From: Janthinobacterium sp. TB1-E2
GTDB lineage: Bacteria > Pseudomonadota > Gammaproteobacteria > Burkholderiales > Burkholderiaceae_D
Assembly: GCF_036885605.1 (NCBI RefSeq)
Contig: NZ_CP142523.1
Span: 310,001-374,000, forward strand
DNA length: 64,000 bases
Reading direction: 5' to 3'
The notes under the pieces were generated by a model, which saw only the letters and a list, made by a program, of their open reading frames with translations, was not told the DNA's origin and did no database searches. This document shows positions 42,304 through 52,307 of the stretch, in pieces. A program made the translations under genes and the position numbers. How positions within the stretch are numbered: the first letter of the stretch is position 1; each line of letters begins with the position of its first letter.

Positions 42304-42963
42304 ATGCAAAAGAAGATTAAAAAACCCGCCAAAGTCCCCGTCCACCACGCGCCGCCACCGAACCAGGTGCGCATCATCGGCGGCCAGTGGAAACGCTCCG
42401 TGCTGCCTGTTTTGCAGGCACTCGGTTTGCGCCCGACACCGGACCGCGTGCGCGAAACCGTATTTAACTGGATCAATCATTTGCGCGACGGCGACTGGGC
42501 CAACGCCCAGGTGCTGGACCTGTTCGCCGGCAGCGGCGCGCTGGGCTTCGAAGCGGCCAGCCGCGGCGCCGCGTCCGTCACCATGGTCGACACGCACACG
42601 CCCGTGATCCGCCAGCTGGAAGAGAACAAGACGAAATTGCGCGCTGATAATGTCCAGCTGCTGCGCGGCGACGCCCTGCTGACGGCGCAGGGCCTGGCAG
42701 CGCGCGGCCAGCGCTTCGACCTGATCTTCCTCGATCCGCCTTACCAGCAGGATTTCCTCGCAAAAGTGCTGCCGCTGTGCGCCAATCTGCTCAAGGAAGG
42801 CGGCATGGTGTATGCCGAATCGGGCTTGCCGCTGGTCTTCGATGAAGCGAGCGCACTGGAAAAGCCGGAATGGATGGCGCCGTGGGAAGTCATCCGCGCC
42901 GACAAGGCGGGCACCGTTTATTATCATTTGCTAACTTACAACAAAGTGCCGGCAACTGCCTGA
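42304..42963 (+). CDS. rsmD: 16S rRNA (guanine966-N2)-methyltransferase
   Basis: A 219-residue SAM-dependent methyltransferase. VLDLFAGSGALGFEAASRGA is motif I, and FLDPPYQQDF contains the DPPY catalytic motif of N2-guanine methyltransferases. The N-terminal basic extension (MQKKIKKPAKVPVHHAPPPN) and GGQWKRSVLPVL with TPDRVRETVFNWI are typical of RsmD. It lies upstream of coaD, as in many proteobacteria. Confidence 0.95.
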   Translation: MQKKIKKPAKVPVHHAPPPNQVRIIGGQWKRSVLPVLQALGLRPTPDRVRETVFNWINHLRDGDWANAQVLDLFAGSGALGFEAASRGAASVTMVDTHTPVIRQLEENKTKLRADNVQLLRGDALLTAQGLAARGQRFDLIFLDPPYQQDFLAKVLPLCANLLKEGGMVYAESGLPLVFDEASALEKPEWMAPWEVIRADKAGTVYYHLLTYNKVPATA

Positions 42964-43027
42964 ATCTGCCTATAAATGAGGCAAAAAGGCTCCCTGGCCC
43001 GAGGCGCAGCACCAATTTCAGGCATAA

Positions 43028-43561
<534 letters not shown>

Positions 43562-43575
43562 GTAAGAGTGAAATC

Positions 43576-43839
43576 ATGGCATTACTGATCACCGACGAAT
43601 GCATCAATTGCGACATTTGCGAGCCCGAGTGCCCGAATGACGCGATCTACATGGGCGCGGAAATCTACGAAATCGATCCCAACAAGTGCACCGAATGCGT
43701 GGGCCACTTTGACGAGCCGCAATGCCAGCAAGTGTGCCCCGTCAGCTGCATCCCCTTCAATCCCGCCTGGCGCGAAAGCCCGGAACAATTGATGGCCAAG
43801 TACGAACGCCTGCAGGCGGAACTGCCTGCCAAACCTTAA
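43576..43839 (+). CDS. YfhL-family 2[4Fe-4S] ferredoxin
   Basis: An 87-residue ferredoxin with the two cluster motifs C-x2-C-x2-C-x3-C (CINCDICEPECPN) and C-x2-C-x8-C-x3-C-x3-C (CTECVGHFDEPQCQQVCPVSC). The long second motif and the C-terminal extension are typical of the YfhL/Alvin-type (two low-potential clusters). It likely donates electrons in anabolic redox steps. It follows coaD closely and is probably cotranscribed. Confidence 0.93.
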   Translation: MALLITDECINCDICEPECPNDAIYMGAEIYEIDPNKCTECVGHFDEPQCQQVCPVSCIPFNPAWRESPEQLMAKYERLQAELPAKP

Positions 43840-43951
43840 GCATTTCCCCCGCGCCACTTCTGGACCACTTCTGCGTGGCGCCAGCTTCTGCCAACTGTTC
43901 TACACTGTGTGCTGACTTATCCACAGCCCATGGTTTCCACGGAGGTAGAAG

Positions 43952-44548
43952 ATGCAAATACGCACATCCCGTTTCGGCTGTTCCCTCACTGCCGCCTGCC
44001 TGTGCGCCTGCCTGGCACAAACGGCGCTTGCCGTCGAGGTGGGCGGCGTCAAGCTGGACGACACGGTACAGCTGGCCAGCCGCGAGTTGAAACTCAACGG
44101 CGCCGGCGTGCGCTACAAGGTCATCTTCAAGGTCTATACGATCGCGCTGTACCTGCCGGAAAAGAAAACCCAGCTGGCCGACATTTTGGCGCTGCCCGGA
44201 CCGCGCCGCCTGGAAATCGTCATGCTGCGCGACATCACTTCCGACGAGCTGGGGCAAGCCTTCATGCAGGGCTTGAAGCGCAGTTCCGACCAGGCCGACC
44301 GCACGCGCCTGCTGAGCCAGACGATGCAGTTCGGCGCCATGTTCGAAATGGTACCGGGCCTGAAAAAGGGCGACATTCTCACCGTGGACTGGCTGCCGGA
44401 AGAGGGAACCTTGTGCAAACTGAACGGCAAGCAGGTGGGCGACATGGTGCCGGACCTGGCCTTTTACAATGCGCTGCTGAAAATCTGGATCGGCGCCCAT
44501 CCTGCCGACACCTTGTTGCGCGCGCATTTGCTGGGCGATATGGCCTGA
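43952..44548 (+). CDS. Chalcone isomerase-like periplasmic protein
   Basis: A 198-residue protein with a signal peptide (cleavage after ...AQTALA), followed by the chalcone-isomerase-like fold: VEVGGVKLDDTVQLASRELK, RYKVIFKVYTIALYLPEKKT and VDWLPEEGTLCKLNGKQVGD. The catalytic residues of plant chalcone isomerase are not expected; bacterial homologues are thought to bind fatty acids. GGAGG lies before the ATG. Confidence 0.82.
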   Translation: MQIRTSRFGCSLTAACLCACLAQTALAVEVGGVKLDDTVQLASRELKLNGAGVRYKVIFKVYTIALYLPEKKTQLADILALPGPRRLEIVMLRDITSDELGQAFMQGLKRSSDQADRTRLLSQTMQFGAMFEMVPGLKKGDILTVDWLPEEGTLCKLNGKQVGDMVPDLAFYNALLKIWIGAHPADTLLRAHLLGDMA

Positions 44549-44563
44549 AGCAAAACGCGGGCG

Positions 44564-44589
44564 TAAAAAAAGCCGGCGCATGCCGGCTT
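44564..44589 (-). terminator. Rho-independent terminator
   Basis: AAGCCGGC and GCCGGCTT (44570-44577 and 44582-44589) form an 8-bp stem with a four-base loop. Read on the minus strand it is followed by a T-run, so it ends the transcript of the minus-strand gene just downstream. It lies between two convergent genes. Confidence 0.85.
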
Positions 44590-44608
44590 GTCATCTGCAA
44601 CAGCGAGC

Positions 44609-44914
44609 TTATGCGCGTGTCGACAGGGCGCGCAATTCGGCGGCGTTGCTTGGCGACACGCCATCCATCTTGCCCAAAGTGCGCTTCAAGGCTTGCGCTT
44701 CGCGCATCTGCTGGCGCGCCAGACGCTCTTCGCGGCTCAGCTTGGGACGCACCACCAGCATCATGGCGCGGGCGATCCCCACCAGCAAAGGCTTGAACAG
44801 CAGGGCGAACGCGCCCACGGCGACGATCACCAGCACGAGTTGCAGGGCGTTCAGCAGAGAAATCTCCAGCACGGGTGCGGATACTGCGTACAGGGCGGAG
44901 GCGAAGGTAGACAT
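44609..44914 (-). CDS. Small membrane protein, 101 aa
   Basis: A protein with one strongly hydrophobic segment (about residues 18-45, ALQLVLVIVAVGAFALLFKP) followed by a second short one and a basic, Arg/Glu-rich C-terminus (SREERLARQQMREAQALKRT). I do not recognise the family. The ATG of MSTFASALY was chosen; upstream codons contain no ribosome site. A terminator follows it. It is divergent from a LysR gene. Confidence 0.6.
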   Translation of the reverse strand: MSTFASALYAVSAPVLEISLLNALQLVLVIVAVGAFALLFKPLLVGIARAMMLVVRPKLSREERLARQQMREAQALKRTLGKMDGVSPSNAAELRALSTRA

Positions 44915-45071
44915 AGTGTTCCAGTGCATTATAGAATTTGCCAGTACTATAGTGCAGTGCAACATATAAATCTAATTCCATTTCTTGATACCAATTATAT
45001 GAATCGTGAATGGAAAACTGTAATATTTTTTAACGAGTGAAAATATTCGCGCCCGGCGCGGTTTACACTCC

Positions 45072-45098
45072 TAAGTAATCAATTTTAAGTAATCAATT
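45072..45098. repeat. 13-bp direct repeat upstream of a LysR gene
   Basis: TAAGTAATCAATT occurs twice in tandem (45072-45084 and 45086-45098), one base apart, giving a 14-base period. The repeat ends 22 bases before the LysR ATG. It may be an operator for the regulator, though direct rather than inverted repeats are unusual for LysR boxes. Confidence 0.7.
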
Positions 45099-45120
45099 CA
45101 ACTTTTATCTTGGGCTTTCC

Positions 45121-46101
45121 ATGAGTTTTCTGACGCTGGATCTGAACTTGCTGCGTGTTTTCGACGCCGTCATGACGGAACAAAACCTGACGCGCGCAGC
45201 CGGCCACCTGGCGATGACGCAGCCGGCGGTATCAAACGCCATCAAACGCCTGCGCGAGAGCCTCGGTGACGAATTGCTGATCCGCACGGCGTATGGCGTA
45301 AAACCCACGCCCCGCGCCGAAGCACTATGGCCATCCGTGCGCTCGGCCCTGGCCAGCCTCGAAGCGGCCGTCACGCCGGAAACCTTCGACGTGTCGAAGA
45401 CCCACGCCACTTTCCGCATGGCGATGGCCGATGCGACGGCCGCGTTCTGGCTGCCCTCGCTGATGCGCTCGATCGAACGGGAAGCACCGGGCGTCAACGT
45501 GCGCATGATGCCGCTGACGACGCGCGAACCGCGCCCCATGCTGCTGCGCGGCGACATCGACCTGGCCGTGGGCTTCTTTCCCGGCGTGGCAGCGCAATTG
45601 TCGAGCGAAACGGGTTCGCCCATCCGCCACGAGCGCCTGTATTCCGGCAAGTATGTGTGCGTGATGCGGCGCGGCCATCCGCTGGCCGACAAGGAATTGA
45701 CTCTGGATAACTACTGCGCGGCCAACCATTTACTGGTCAGCTTTTCCGGCCGCGCACATGGTTTGATCGACGAAGCCCTGTCGCAGATCCACCGCGAACG
45801 GCGCATTTTGTTGACGGTCAACCAGTTCTTCACGGCAGGCAGAGTGGTCGCCAATTCCGACCTGATCACGGTCTTGCCGCGCCATTTGATCGCCTCGACG
45901 GGCATGACGGAGTCCCTGCTGTACAAGGATTTGCCATTGACCTTGCCGGCCGTCCACCTGGACATGCTGTGGCACGAGCGCGACGCCCGCAGCCCCGCCC
46001 ATAAATGGCTGCGTAATCATCTGGAAAGCATGAACACGCCCACCCTGCGCACGGCCACGGCGGCCGGCGGCGGCGTGGCGCCCAAGCCGCATATCGAGTA
46101 A
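45121..46101 (+). CDS. LysR-family transcriptional regulator
   Basis: A 326-residue LysR regulator, NodD/LinR-like in pattern: LNLLRVFDAVMTEQNLTRAA with the winged helix (TQPAVSNAIKRLRE), then TFRMAMADATAAFWLPSLMR starting the effector domain. An AT-rich leader with a tandem 13-bp repeat precedes the ATG. It is followed by a strong terminator. No obvious target gene is adjacent apart from the divergent small membrane protein. Confidence 0.9.
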   Translation: MSFLTLDLNLLRVFDAVMTEQNLTRAAGHLAMTQPAVSNAIKRLRESLGDELLIRTAYGVKPTPRAEALWPSVRSALASLEAAVTPETFDVSKTHATFRMAMADATAAFWLPSLMRSIEREAPGVNVRMMPLTTREPRPMLLRGDIDLAVGFFPGVAAQLSSETGSPIRHERLYSGKYVCVMRRGHPLADKELTLDNYCAANHLLVSFSGRAHGLIDEALSQIHRERRILLTVNQFFTAGRVVANSDLITVLPRHLIASTGMTESLLYKDLPLTLPAVHLDMLWHERDARSPAHKWLRNHLESMNTPTLRTATAAGGGVAPKPHIE

Positions 46102-46119
46102 GCGTCGCCGGCACAAGAA

Positions 46120-46151
46120 AAAACGCCTGATGATTTCTCATCAGGCGTTTT
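46120..46151. terminator. Strong bidirectional rho-independent terminator
   Basis: A perfect 14-bp stem (AAAACGCCTGATGA / TCATCAGGCGTTTT) with TTTC loop lies between convergent genes. A/T runs on both sides allow it to end both transcripts. Confidence 0.92.
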
Positions 46152-46152
46152 G

Positions 46153-47712
46153 CTATGCGTGATTGCTGGAGCGATAACCGATCCGGAAACCGCCCCAGTG
46201 CTTGCCCTCGACGTGGATGGGCACGGACAAATCGTGCATGACTTCGCCCGTGTCGCGTTTATACGTCTGCAGCAGGAAGGCCTTGGTGTTGCTGCCGCAG
46301 CGCTTGCCCGTGCGGTCGCTGAAGATGCGCTTGGTGCGGTTATTGACCATATCGGTGGCGTAGTCGCCCGTCAGCGGCTGGGAAAACTTCTTGTTGTGCG
46401 TCGGAAAATAGCCATTGTTGTCGACGGCGCCCGCATACGCCAAATGGGGCAGGGCGGCCAGCACGCCTTCCTGCAGGTCGGGCAGCACCTTGTCCGTAAA
46501 CGCGTCGAACTTCGTGTTGTGCTTGGGCGGATTGGTGTTCGGGATGGGGCGGTAGTGGCGGTCGAACAGGGCTTCGCGCGTGATGCGGCCCGATGCAATC
46601 GCTTGCTCGAACAGTTTGCCCACCTCGCGCGCGGCGCGCTGGGCCGCCTCGCGGATCTCGTCATGCGGCGTGGCCACGCTCGATTCACCGAGGGCGCCCG
46701 CGATCACTTCGGCCCGCTCGGCCAGGGCCATGGCCGACTGCGTGGCGCGCGGCAATTCGGCATTCGTCGACAGCATGCTGTCGCGGATTTGCAGGATGGC
46801 GTCGGCGATCACTTGCGTCGTGTCGACGTGTTCGCGCGAGGCGCGGGCAATTTGCCCGATCTCGTCTTCCGACTCGCCCGACGATTGCTCGATATGGCTG
46901 AGTGAGGCGTGCACGCTTTCCACGTTGCGCGCCGCTTCCGTGACACCGGCCGCCAGCGAACTCATGCCGCGCGCGGCCTTTTCCGACTGTTCATTGATTT
47001 CGCGCACCATCACGCTGATTTCATCGGAAGCTTCCTTGGTGCGCTGCGCCAATTGCCGCACTTCACCGGCCACCACGGCAAAACCGCGGCCGTGTTCGCC
47101 GGCACGGGCCGCTTCGATGGCGGCGTTCAGCGCCAGCAAATTGGTACGCGCGGAAATATCGGAAATGGCTTCCGTGAAGCCCGTGATGCGTTTGGATTTT
47201 TCCTGCAGACTCAGCATGGTGCTGGACGCACCTTGCGCTTCCTCGCGTGCCGTATTGATGCGGCGCAAGCCCTGGTCCACTTCGGCGCGCGCCGCCACGC
47301 TTTCCACACGCACGCCGGCCGCTACCTTGGCGGCCCGCTCCGCATTGGCGGCGATTTTTTCCGTCATCGCGGCATTTTGTACGGAACTGTCGGCAATATC
47401 GCTGGCCGTGCGCACGTCGAGTTCCACCTTCTGTTTGACGGAATCGACAAAATACGAGGTTTCCGCCGCGCCGATCATGATGGCGTCGATGGCATTGCCC
47501 ACCGTATCGGCGAACTGGTGCAAGCCCGGTTCGCCACGCGGACGGCCGGCAAACGCCAGCAGCGCGGCGCCGATGGCGGCGGCCACGCAGGCAATCAAAT
47601 AAGGATGGTCGCCGCCCGACAACAGCAGCAGATAGGCCAGGCAACAGGCGACGGCCATTGCCAGGATCGTGAATACAAAGAAACGCACCAGCTGATGCTG
47701 CAACTGCTTCAT
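46153..47712 (-). CDS. Methyl-accepting chemotaxis protein with C-terminal sensor-like domain
   Basis: A 519-residue chemoreceptor. Two N-terminal membrane segments (residues 10-55, with almost no loop) are followed by the MCP signalling domain ([20 protein letters not shown]) and then a C-terminal domain of about 150 residues ([20 protein letters not shown] to [10 protein letters not shown]) resembling a Cache/PAS-type ligand domain. The sensor therefore lies after the signalling hairpin, in the cytoplasm. The ATG at MKQLQHQ has GGGGGAC upstream; a longer frame exists but is unnecessary. Ligand unknown. Confidence 0.88.
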   Translation of the reverse strand: MKQLQHQLVRFFVFTILAMAVACCLAYLLLLSGGDHPYLIACVAAAIGAALLAFAGRPRGEPGLHQFADTVGNAIDAIMIGAAETSYFVDSVKQKVELDVRTASDIADSSVQNAAMTEKIAANAERAAKVAAGVRVESVAARAEVDQGLRRINTAREEAQGASSTMLSLQEKSKRITGFTEAISDISARTNLLALNAAIEAARAGEHGRGFAVVAGEVRQLAQRTKEASDEISVMVREINEQSEKAARGMSSLAAGVTEAARNVESVHASLSHIEQSSGESEDEIGQIARASREHVDTTQVIADAILQIRDSMLSTNAELPRATQSAMALAERAEVIAGALGESSVATPHDEIREAAQRAAREVGKLFEQAIASGRITREALFDRHYRPIPNTNPPKHNTKFDAFTDKVLPDLQEGVLAALPHLAYAGAVDNNGYFPTHNKKFSQPLTGDYATDMVNNRTKRIFSDRTGKRCGSNTKAFLLQTYKRDTGEVMHDLSVPIHVEGKHWGGFRIGYRSSNHA

Positions 47713-47915
47713 TTGTCCCCCGCTGCGCGAACCCGTCACGTCCCAGGAGGGACGTGCTGTGGCCGTATGCGGGTGGGCACGATTGCCCACCTTGCACCCT
47801 GAACACAACGTCTGCGCGTGTTTTCAGGCCGGCTACCGGATAGCAGAATTGTAGTTCTACCCTACAACATTTGTTCCGATAGCTCAATCAGAAAAACGGG
47901 ACGGCTACACCAGGG

Positions 47916-48377
47916 TCACTTAATTGGCAATTTGGTGGTGTTTTTGACCTCTTCCATGACGGCATAAGTGTGGGTTTCCCGCACACCTTTCTGCAGCAAG
48001 GTCTTGCCCAGGAATTCGCGGTAGGCGGCCATGTCCTTGACGCGCGCCTTGACCAGGTAATCGAAACCGCCAGCGACCATATGACATTCCAGTACCTCTG
48101 GAATGATTTGTACGCTATGCTTGAAGGCGTCGAACACTTCCGGTGTCGTGCGATCGAGCACCACTTCGATGAACACCAGCAGCGACACGTCGAGCAGCTG
48201 CGGGTTCAACTGGGCCGTATAGCCCATGATGTAACCGGATTCGTGCAGCTTGCGCACGCGCTCCAGGCAGGCGGCAGGCGACAGGTTCACGCGCGCGGCC
48301 AGCTCCACATTGCTGATGCGTCCATCGCTCTGCAATTCCATCAGGATTTTCTTACTGATCTTGTCCAGCATTCCCAT
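47916..48377 (-). CDS. Lrp/AsnC-family regulator, likely controls putA
   Basis: A 153-residue regulator with helix-turn-helix SNVELAARVNLSPAACLERV and a RAM domain from about residue 65 (VSLLVFIEVVLDRTTPEVFD), ending in NTTKLPIK. It is divergent from putA and separated by 200 bases, as are PutR/Lrp-type regulators of proline catabolism, so it probably activates or represses putA in response to proline. Starts at 48377 (used, after GGGGG) and 48371 are both possible. Confidence 0.9.
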   Translation of the reverse strand: MGMLDKISKKILMELQSDGRISNVELAARVNLSPAACLERVRKLHESGYIMGYTAQLNPQLLDVSLLVFIEVVLDRTTPEVFDAFKHSVQIIPEVLECHMVAGGFDYLVKARVKDMAAYREFLGKTLLQKGVRETHTYAVMEEVKNTTKLPIK

Positions 48378-48578
48378 CACCCCCAAATTAATATTATTTG
48401 GTTAAATTGTCGCATCAAAAACTATCTATTGCTAGTCCCCTGTATTACCAGAATTAATCCATAAGAATCCCCTTTACAATCGAATCATCTTAACGTCCGA
48501 CTTTCTGTATTTTTTTGCACCAAAAAAGAGCAAGAATTACGTCAGTTTTCGTCCCCTTTTTCCTTGTAAAGAGCACTT

Positions 48579-51500
48579 ATGCACCCTGCAGGCCCCTCGG
48601 CTTTTACCCCGATTCCTTTTGCTGCGTTCCAGGCAGAAATCCTGCCCGAAGCGACTCCACAACGCGCCGCCATCACCGCCGCCTATAGGCGCGACGAGGT
48701 TTCCGCGGTGCAGTGGCTGTTGCAACAAGTGCGCCCCAGCAGCACCGAAACGACGGCCGAAGGACAAGCGCTGGCGCACCGCTTGGTCTCGAACGTGCGC
48801 CAAAAACGCACACGCGCGTCCGGCGTCGATGCACTGATGCACGAGTTCTCGCTATCGTCGGAAGAGGGTGTTGCATTAATGTGTCTGGCTGAAGCGCTGT
48901 TGCGTATACCCGACAGTCAGACGGCTGACCGTTTGATCGCCGACAAAATCAGCAAGGGTGACTGGAAGAAACACCTGGGCGAATCGCCGTCGCTGTTCGT
49001 CAACGCGGCCACCTGGGGTTTGCTGATTACGGGCAAACTGGTCAGTACCAGCAGCGAATCGGGCCTCGGTTCGGCCATGACCAAGCTCATCGCCAAAGGA
49101 GGCGAACCGCTGATCCGCAAAGGCGTCGACCTGGCCATGCGCATGCTGGGCAACCAGTTCGTGACGGGTCAAACCATCGAGGAAGCGTTGAAAAACAGCC
49201 GCGAGAATGAAACGCGCGGCTACCGTTATTCCTACGACATGCTGGGCGAGGCGGCCCTGACGCAGCAGGACGCGGCCAACTACTACGCCTCGTACGAAAC
49301 GGCAATCCACGCCATCGGCAAGGCGTCGAACGGCCGCGGCATCCGCAACGGTCCCGGCATTTCCGTGAAACTGTCGGCCCTGCATGCGCGCTACAGCCGC
49401 GCCCAGAGTACCCGCGTCATGGAAGAATTGCTGCCAAAAGTCAAAGCGCTGCTGTTGCTGGCCAAACAGTACAACATCGGCTTCAACATCGATGCGGAAG
49501 AAACGGACCGCCTGGAACTGTCGCTCGACCTGATGGAAGCACTGGCTTTCGATGCGGATCTGGCCGGCTTCGACGGCATCGGCTACGTGGTGCAGGCGTA
49601 TCAAAAACGCTGCCCGTTCGCCATCGATTTCCTGATCGACCTGGCGCACCGCAGCGGCCGCAAGTTCATGGTGCGCCTGGTCAAGGGCGCGTATTGGGAT
49701 GCGGAAGTCAAACGCGCGCAAGTCGATGGCCAGGAAGGCTATCCCGTCTACACGCGCAAGGTCTACACGGACGTCTCTTACCTCGTGTGCGCGCAAAAAC
49801 TGCTGGCCGCCAGCAGCCTGATCTATCCACAATTTGCCACGCACAACGCGCAAACCCTGTCGACCATTTATACCTGGGCGAAACGCGACGGCATCACCGA
49901 CTATGAATTCCAGTGCCTGCACGGCATGGGTGAAACCCTGTACGACCAGGTCGTCGGGCCCGAGAATCTCGACAAGCCGTGCCGCATCTACGCGCCCGTC
50001 GGCTCGCATGAAACCCTGCTGGCCTATCTGGTGCGCCGCCTGCTGGAAAACGGCGCCAACTCGTCGTTCGTCAACCAGATCGTCGACGAAAGCGTGGCCA
50101 TCGATAGCCTGATCCGCGATCCGCTCGAGCAGGCGCGCCTGCAGGGCGGCTTGCCGCATCCGTCGATTCCGCTGCCGCTGGACATGTTTGGCAGCGAACG
50201 CAGGAACTCGGCCGGCCTGGACCTGTCGAATGAAGATACTTTGCGCACCTTGGCCACGGGCCTGGCGCAGCAGCAGACATGGCAGGCGGCGCCGCTGATC
50301 GATGGCGCCGTCAGCCTGAATGGCCCCACGCACATGCTGCACAATCCGGCCCAGCACGACGATGTCGTGGGCAAGGTCATGGAAGCCGGCCCGGCCGACG
50401 TGGAAACGGCGCTGGCCAGCGCCAGCGCCTACGCCATGGATTGGCAAACCACGGAGCCGTCGATCCGCGCACAAGCGTTGCTGCGCGCGGCCGACCTGTT
50501 CGAGGAACACCACATCGAGCTGATGGCCCTGGCCGTGCGCGAAGCGGGCAAGTCCCTGCCGAACGCGATCGCGGAAATCCGCGAAGCCGTCGACTTCCTG
50601 CGCTACTACGCGGCGCAGGTGGAACACGCGCCAAATACCCTGGCGCTCGGTCCCGTCACCTGCATCAGCCCGTGGAACTTCCCGCTGGCCATCTTTACGG
50701 GCCAGCTGGCCGCCGCCCTGGCCGCAGGCAACGTGGTGCTGGCCAAGCCGGCCGAGCAAACGCCGCTGATCGCCCACCGCGCCGTGCAATTGCTGCACAT
50801 GGCAGGCGTACCGCGCGGCGCGCTGCAATTCTTGCCCGGCAGCGGCGAAGTCGTCGGTGCCGGCCTGTGCAATGACGCACGCGTGAAAGGCGTGATTTTC
50901 ACGGGCTCGACGGAAGTGGCGCAACTGATCAACCGCAACCTGGCCGCGCGCGCCGTGGCCGAAGGCATCGATATTCCCCTGATCGCCGAAACGGGTGGCC
51001 AGAATGCCCTGATCGTCGATTCGTCGGCCTTGCCGGAGCAAGTGGTGCAAGATGTGATGTCGTCCGCCTTTGACAGCGCCGGCCAGCGCTGCTCGGCCTT
51101 GCGCGTGCTGTTCCTACAAACGGAAATCGCCGACAAGACCATCCACATGCTCAAGGGCGCCATGCAGGAATTGCGCGTCGGCAATCCTGACCGCCTGGCG
51201 ACCGATATCGGTCCCGTCATCGATGCGGAAGCGCAAGGTAACTTGCTGGCACACATCAACAAGATGAAAACCATGGCCATCGACCATTATTCGCTCGATT
51301 TGCCGACCGTCAAAGGCACGTTTGTCGCCCCGACCGTGTTGGAAATCAAGTCGCTGGCGCAATTGACGCAGGAAGTCTTCGGCCCCGTGCTGCACGTGAT
51401 CCGCTACAAGCGCTCCGAGCTGCCGCAACTGGTGCAATCGATCAACGACAGCGGTTACGGCCTGACCCTGGGCATCCATACACGCATCGATGAAACGATC

Positions 51501-52232
51501 GATTTCATTACCAAGCGCGCGCACGTAGGCAATATTTATGTGAACCGCAACATCGTCGGCGCCGTCGTCGGCGTGCAGCCGTTCGGCGGCGAAGGCAAAT
51601 CAGGCACCGGCCCCAAGGCGGGCGGCCCCCTGTACCTGAAACGCCTGCAGCGCAATGCGCCGGCCGGCGCGCAGCATCAACGCCAGGCGCCGCCAGCACT
51701 CGACGCGCTGACCGTGTGGGCAAAGATGCATGGCCACGACAAGGTCGAGCAACTGGCGCAGGAATACGCACGCACCACCTTGCTGGGCAGCACCACCGTC
51801 TTGCCAGGCCCGACAGGCGAGCGCAATACCCTGAGCTTTGCCGCGCGCGGCACGATTCTGTGCGCGGCAGCGACCTCGGGCACGCTGATGAACCAGCTGG
51901 CGGCCGTCCTGGCCACCGGTAACGAGGCCCTGGTGCTGGCGCAAGCGCCGGAGCTGATCCCGGGCGACTTGCCGGCCGCGCTGAAGGACCGTATCCAGAT
52001 CATTACAAGCCTGGAGTCGGTCAAGCATGATTTCCAGATCGCCATGATCGAGCCCTGCCTCGATGCGCAGCTCAAACCGCTGCTGGCGGCACGGGAAGGG
52101 GCCCTGGTGGGCACCATCGCCACCACGCAGGACGGTGCCATCCCTCTGTGGCGCCTGGTCGCTGAGCGGGCGCTGTGCGTGAATACGACGGCGGCCGGTG
52201 GGAATGCCAGCCTGATGATGCTCAGTGTCTAA
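48579..52232 (+). CDS. putA: Bifunctional proline dehydrogenase / glutamate-semialdehyde dehydrogenase
   Basis: A 1217-residue enzyme that oxidises proline to glutamate in two coupled steps at the membrane. Residues about 190-480 are the FAD-dependent proline dehydrogenase barrel (GISVKLSALHARYSRAQ; HNAQTLSTIYTWAKRD). Residues about 560-1040 are the aldehyde dehydrogenase (ISPWNFPLAIFTGQLAAALA, ETGGQNALIVDSSA, and catalytic Cys in SAGQRCSALRV, near 837). A C-terminal domain typical of long PutA types follows. There is no N-terminal ribbon-helix-helix, so it does not autoregulate as E. coli PutA does; the divergent Lrp gene probably controls it. Confidence 0.96.
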   Translation: MHPAGPSAFTPIPFAAFQAEILPEATPQRAAITAAYRRDEVSAVQWLLQQVRPSSTETTAEGQALAHRLVSNVRQKRTRASGVDALMHEFSLSSEEGVALMCLAEALLRIPDSQTADRLIADKISKGDWKKHLGESPSLFVNAATWGLLITGKLVSTSSESGLGSAMTKLIAKGGEPLIRKGVDLAMRMLGNQFVTGQTIEEALKNSRENETRGYRYSYDMLGEAALTQQDAANYYASYETAIHAIGKASNGRGIRNGPGISVKLSALHARYSRAQSTRVMEELLPKVKALLLLAKQYNIGFNIDAEETDRLELSLDLMEALAFDADLAGFDGIGYVVQAYQKRCPFAIDFLIDLAHRSGRKFMVRLVKGAYWDAEVKRAQVDGQEGYPVYTRKVYTDVSYLVCAQKLLAASSLIYPQFATHNAQTLSTIYTWAKRDGITDYEFQCLHGMGETLYDQVVGPENLDKPCRIYAPVGSHETLLAYLVRRLLENGANSSFVNQIVDESVAIDSLIRDPLEQARLQGGLPHPSIPLPLDMFGSERRNSAGLDLSNEDTLRTLATGLAQQQTWQAAPLIDGAVSLNGPTHMLHNPAQHDDVVGKVMEAGPADVETALASASAYAMDWQTTEPSIRAQALLRAADLFEEHHIELMALAVREAGKSLPNAIAEIREAVDFLRYYAAQVEHAPNTLALGPVTCISPWNFPLAIFTGQLAAALAAGNVVLAKPAEQTPLIAHRAVQLLHMAGVPRGALQFLPGSGEVVGAGLCNDARVKGVIFTGSTEVAQLINRNLAARAVAEGIDIPLIAETGGQNALIVDSSALPEQVVQDVMSSAFDSAGQRCSALRVLFLQTEIADKTIHMLKGAMQELRVGNPDRLATDIGPVIDAEAQGNLLAHINKMKTMAIDHYSLDLPTVKGTFVAPTVLEIKSLAQLTQEVFGPVLHVIRYKRSELPQLVQSINDSGYGLTLGIHTRIDETIDFITKRAHVGNIYVNRNIVGAVVGVQPFGGEGKSGTGPKAGGPLYLKRLQRNAPAGAQHQRQAPPALDALTVWAKMHGHDKVEQLAQEYARTTLLGSTTVLPGPTGERNTLSFAARGTILCAAATSGTLMNQLAAVLATGNEALVLAQAPELIPGDLPAALKDRIQIITSLESVKHDFQIAMIEPCLDAQLKPLLAAREGALVGTIATTQDGAIPLWRLVAERALCVNTTAAGGNASLMMLSV

Positions 52233-52254
52233 CATGTAAGCAGGTAGTCAACGC

Positions 52255-52287
52255 AAAAGGGCGGAACCAGTGGTTCTGCCCTTTTTT
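52255..52287 (+). terminator. Rho-independent terminator of putA
   Basis: A 15-bp arm pair (AAAAGGGCGGAACCA / TGGTTCTGCCCTTTT, one mismatch) centred on a single G is followed by a T-run. It lies 22 bases after the putA stop and also faces the convergent nucleosidase gene. Confidence 0.88.
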
Positions 52288-52307
52288 TATGCACGCTGGA
52301 TGAAAAA

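Noticed and set aside
44609..44914. YggT-type or DUF assignment for the small membrane protein
   Set aside because: The pattern is too short and generic to name a family.
48876..51050. 724-residue minus-strand open frame
   Set aside because: Antisense shadow of putA.
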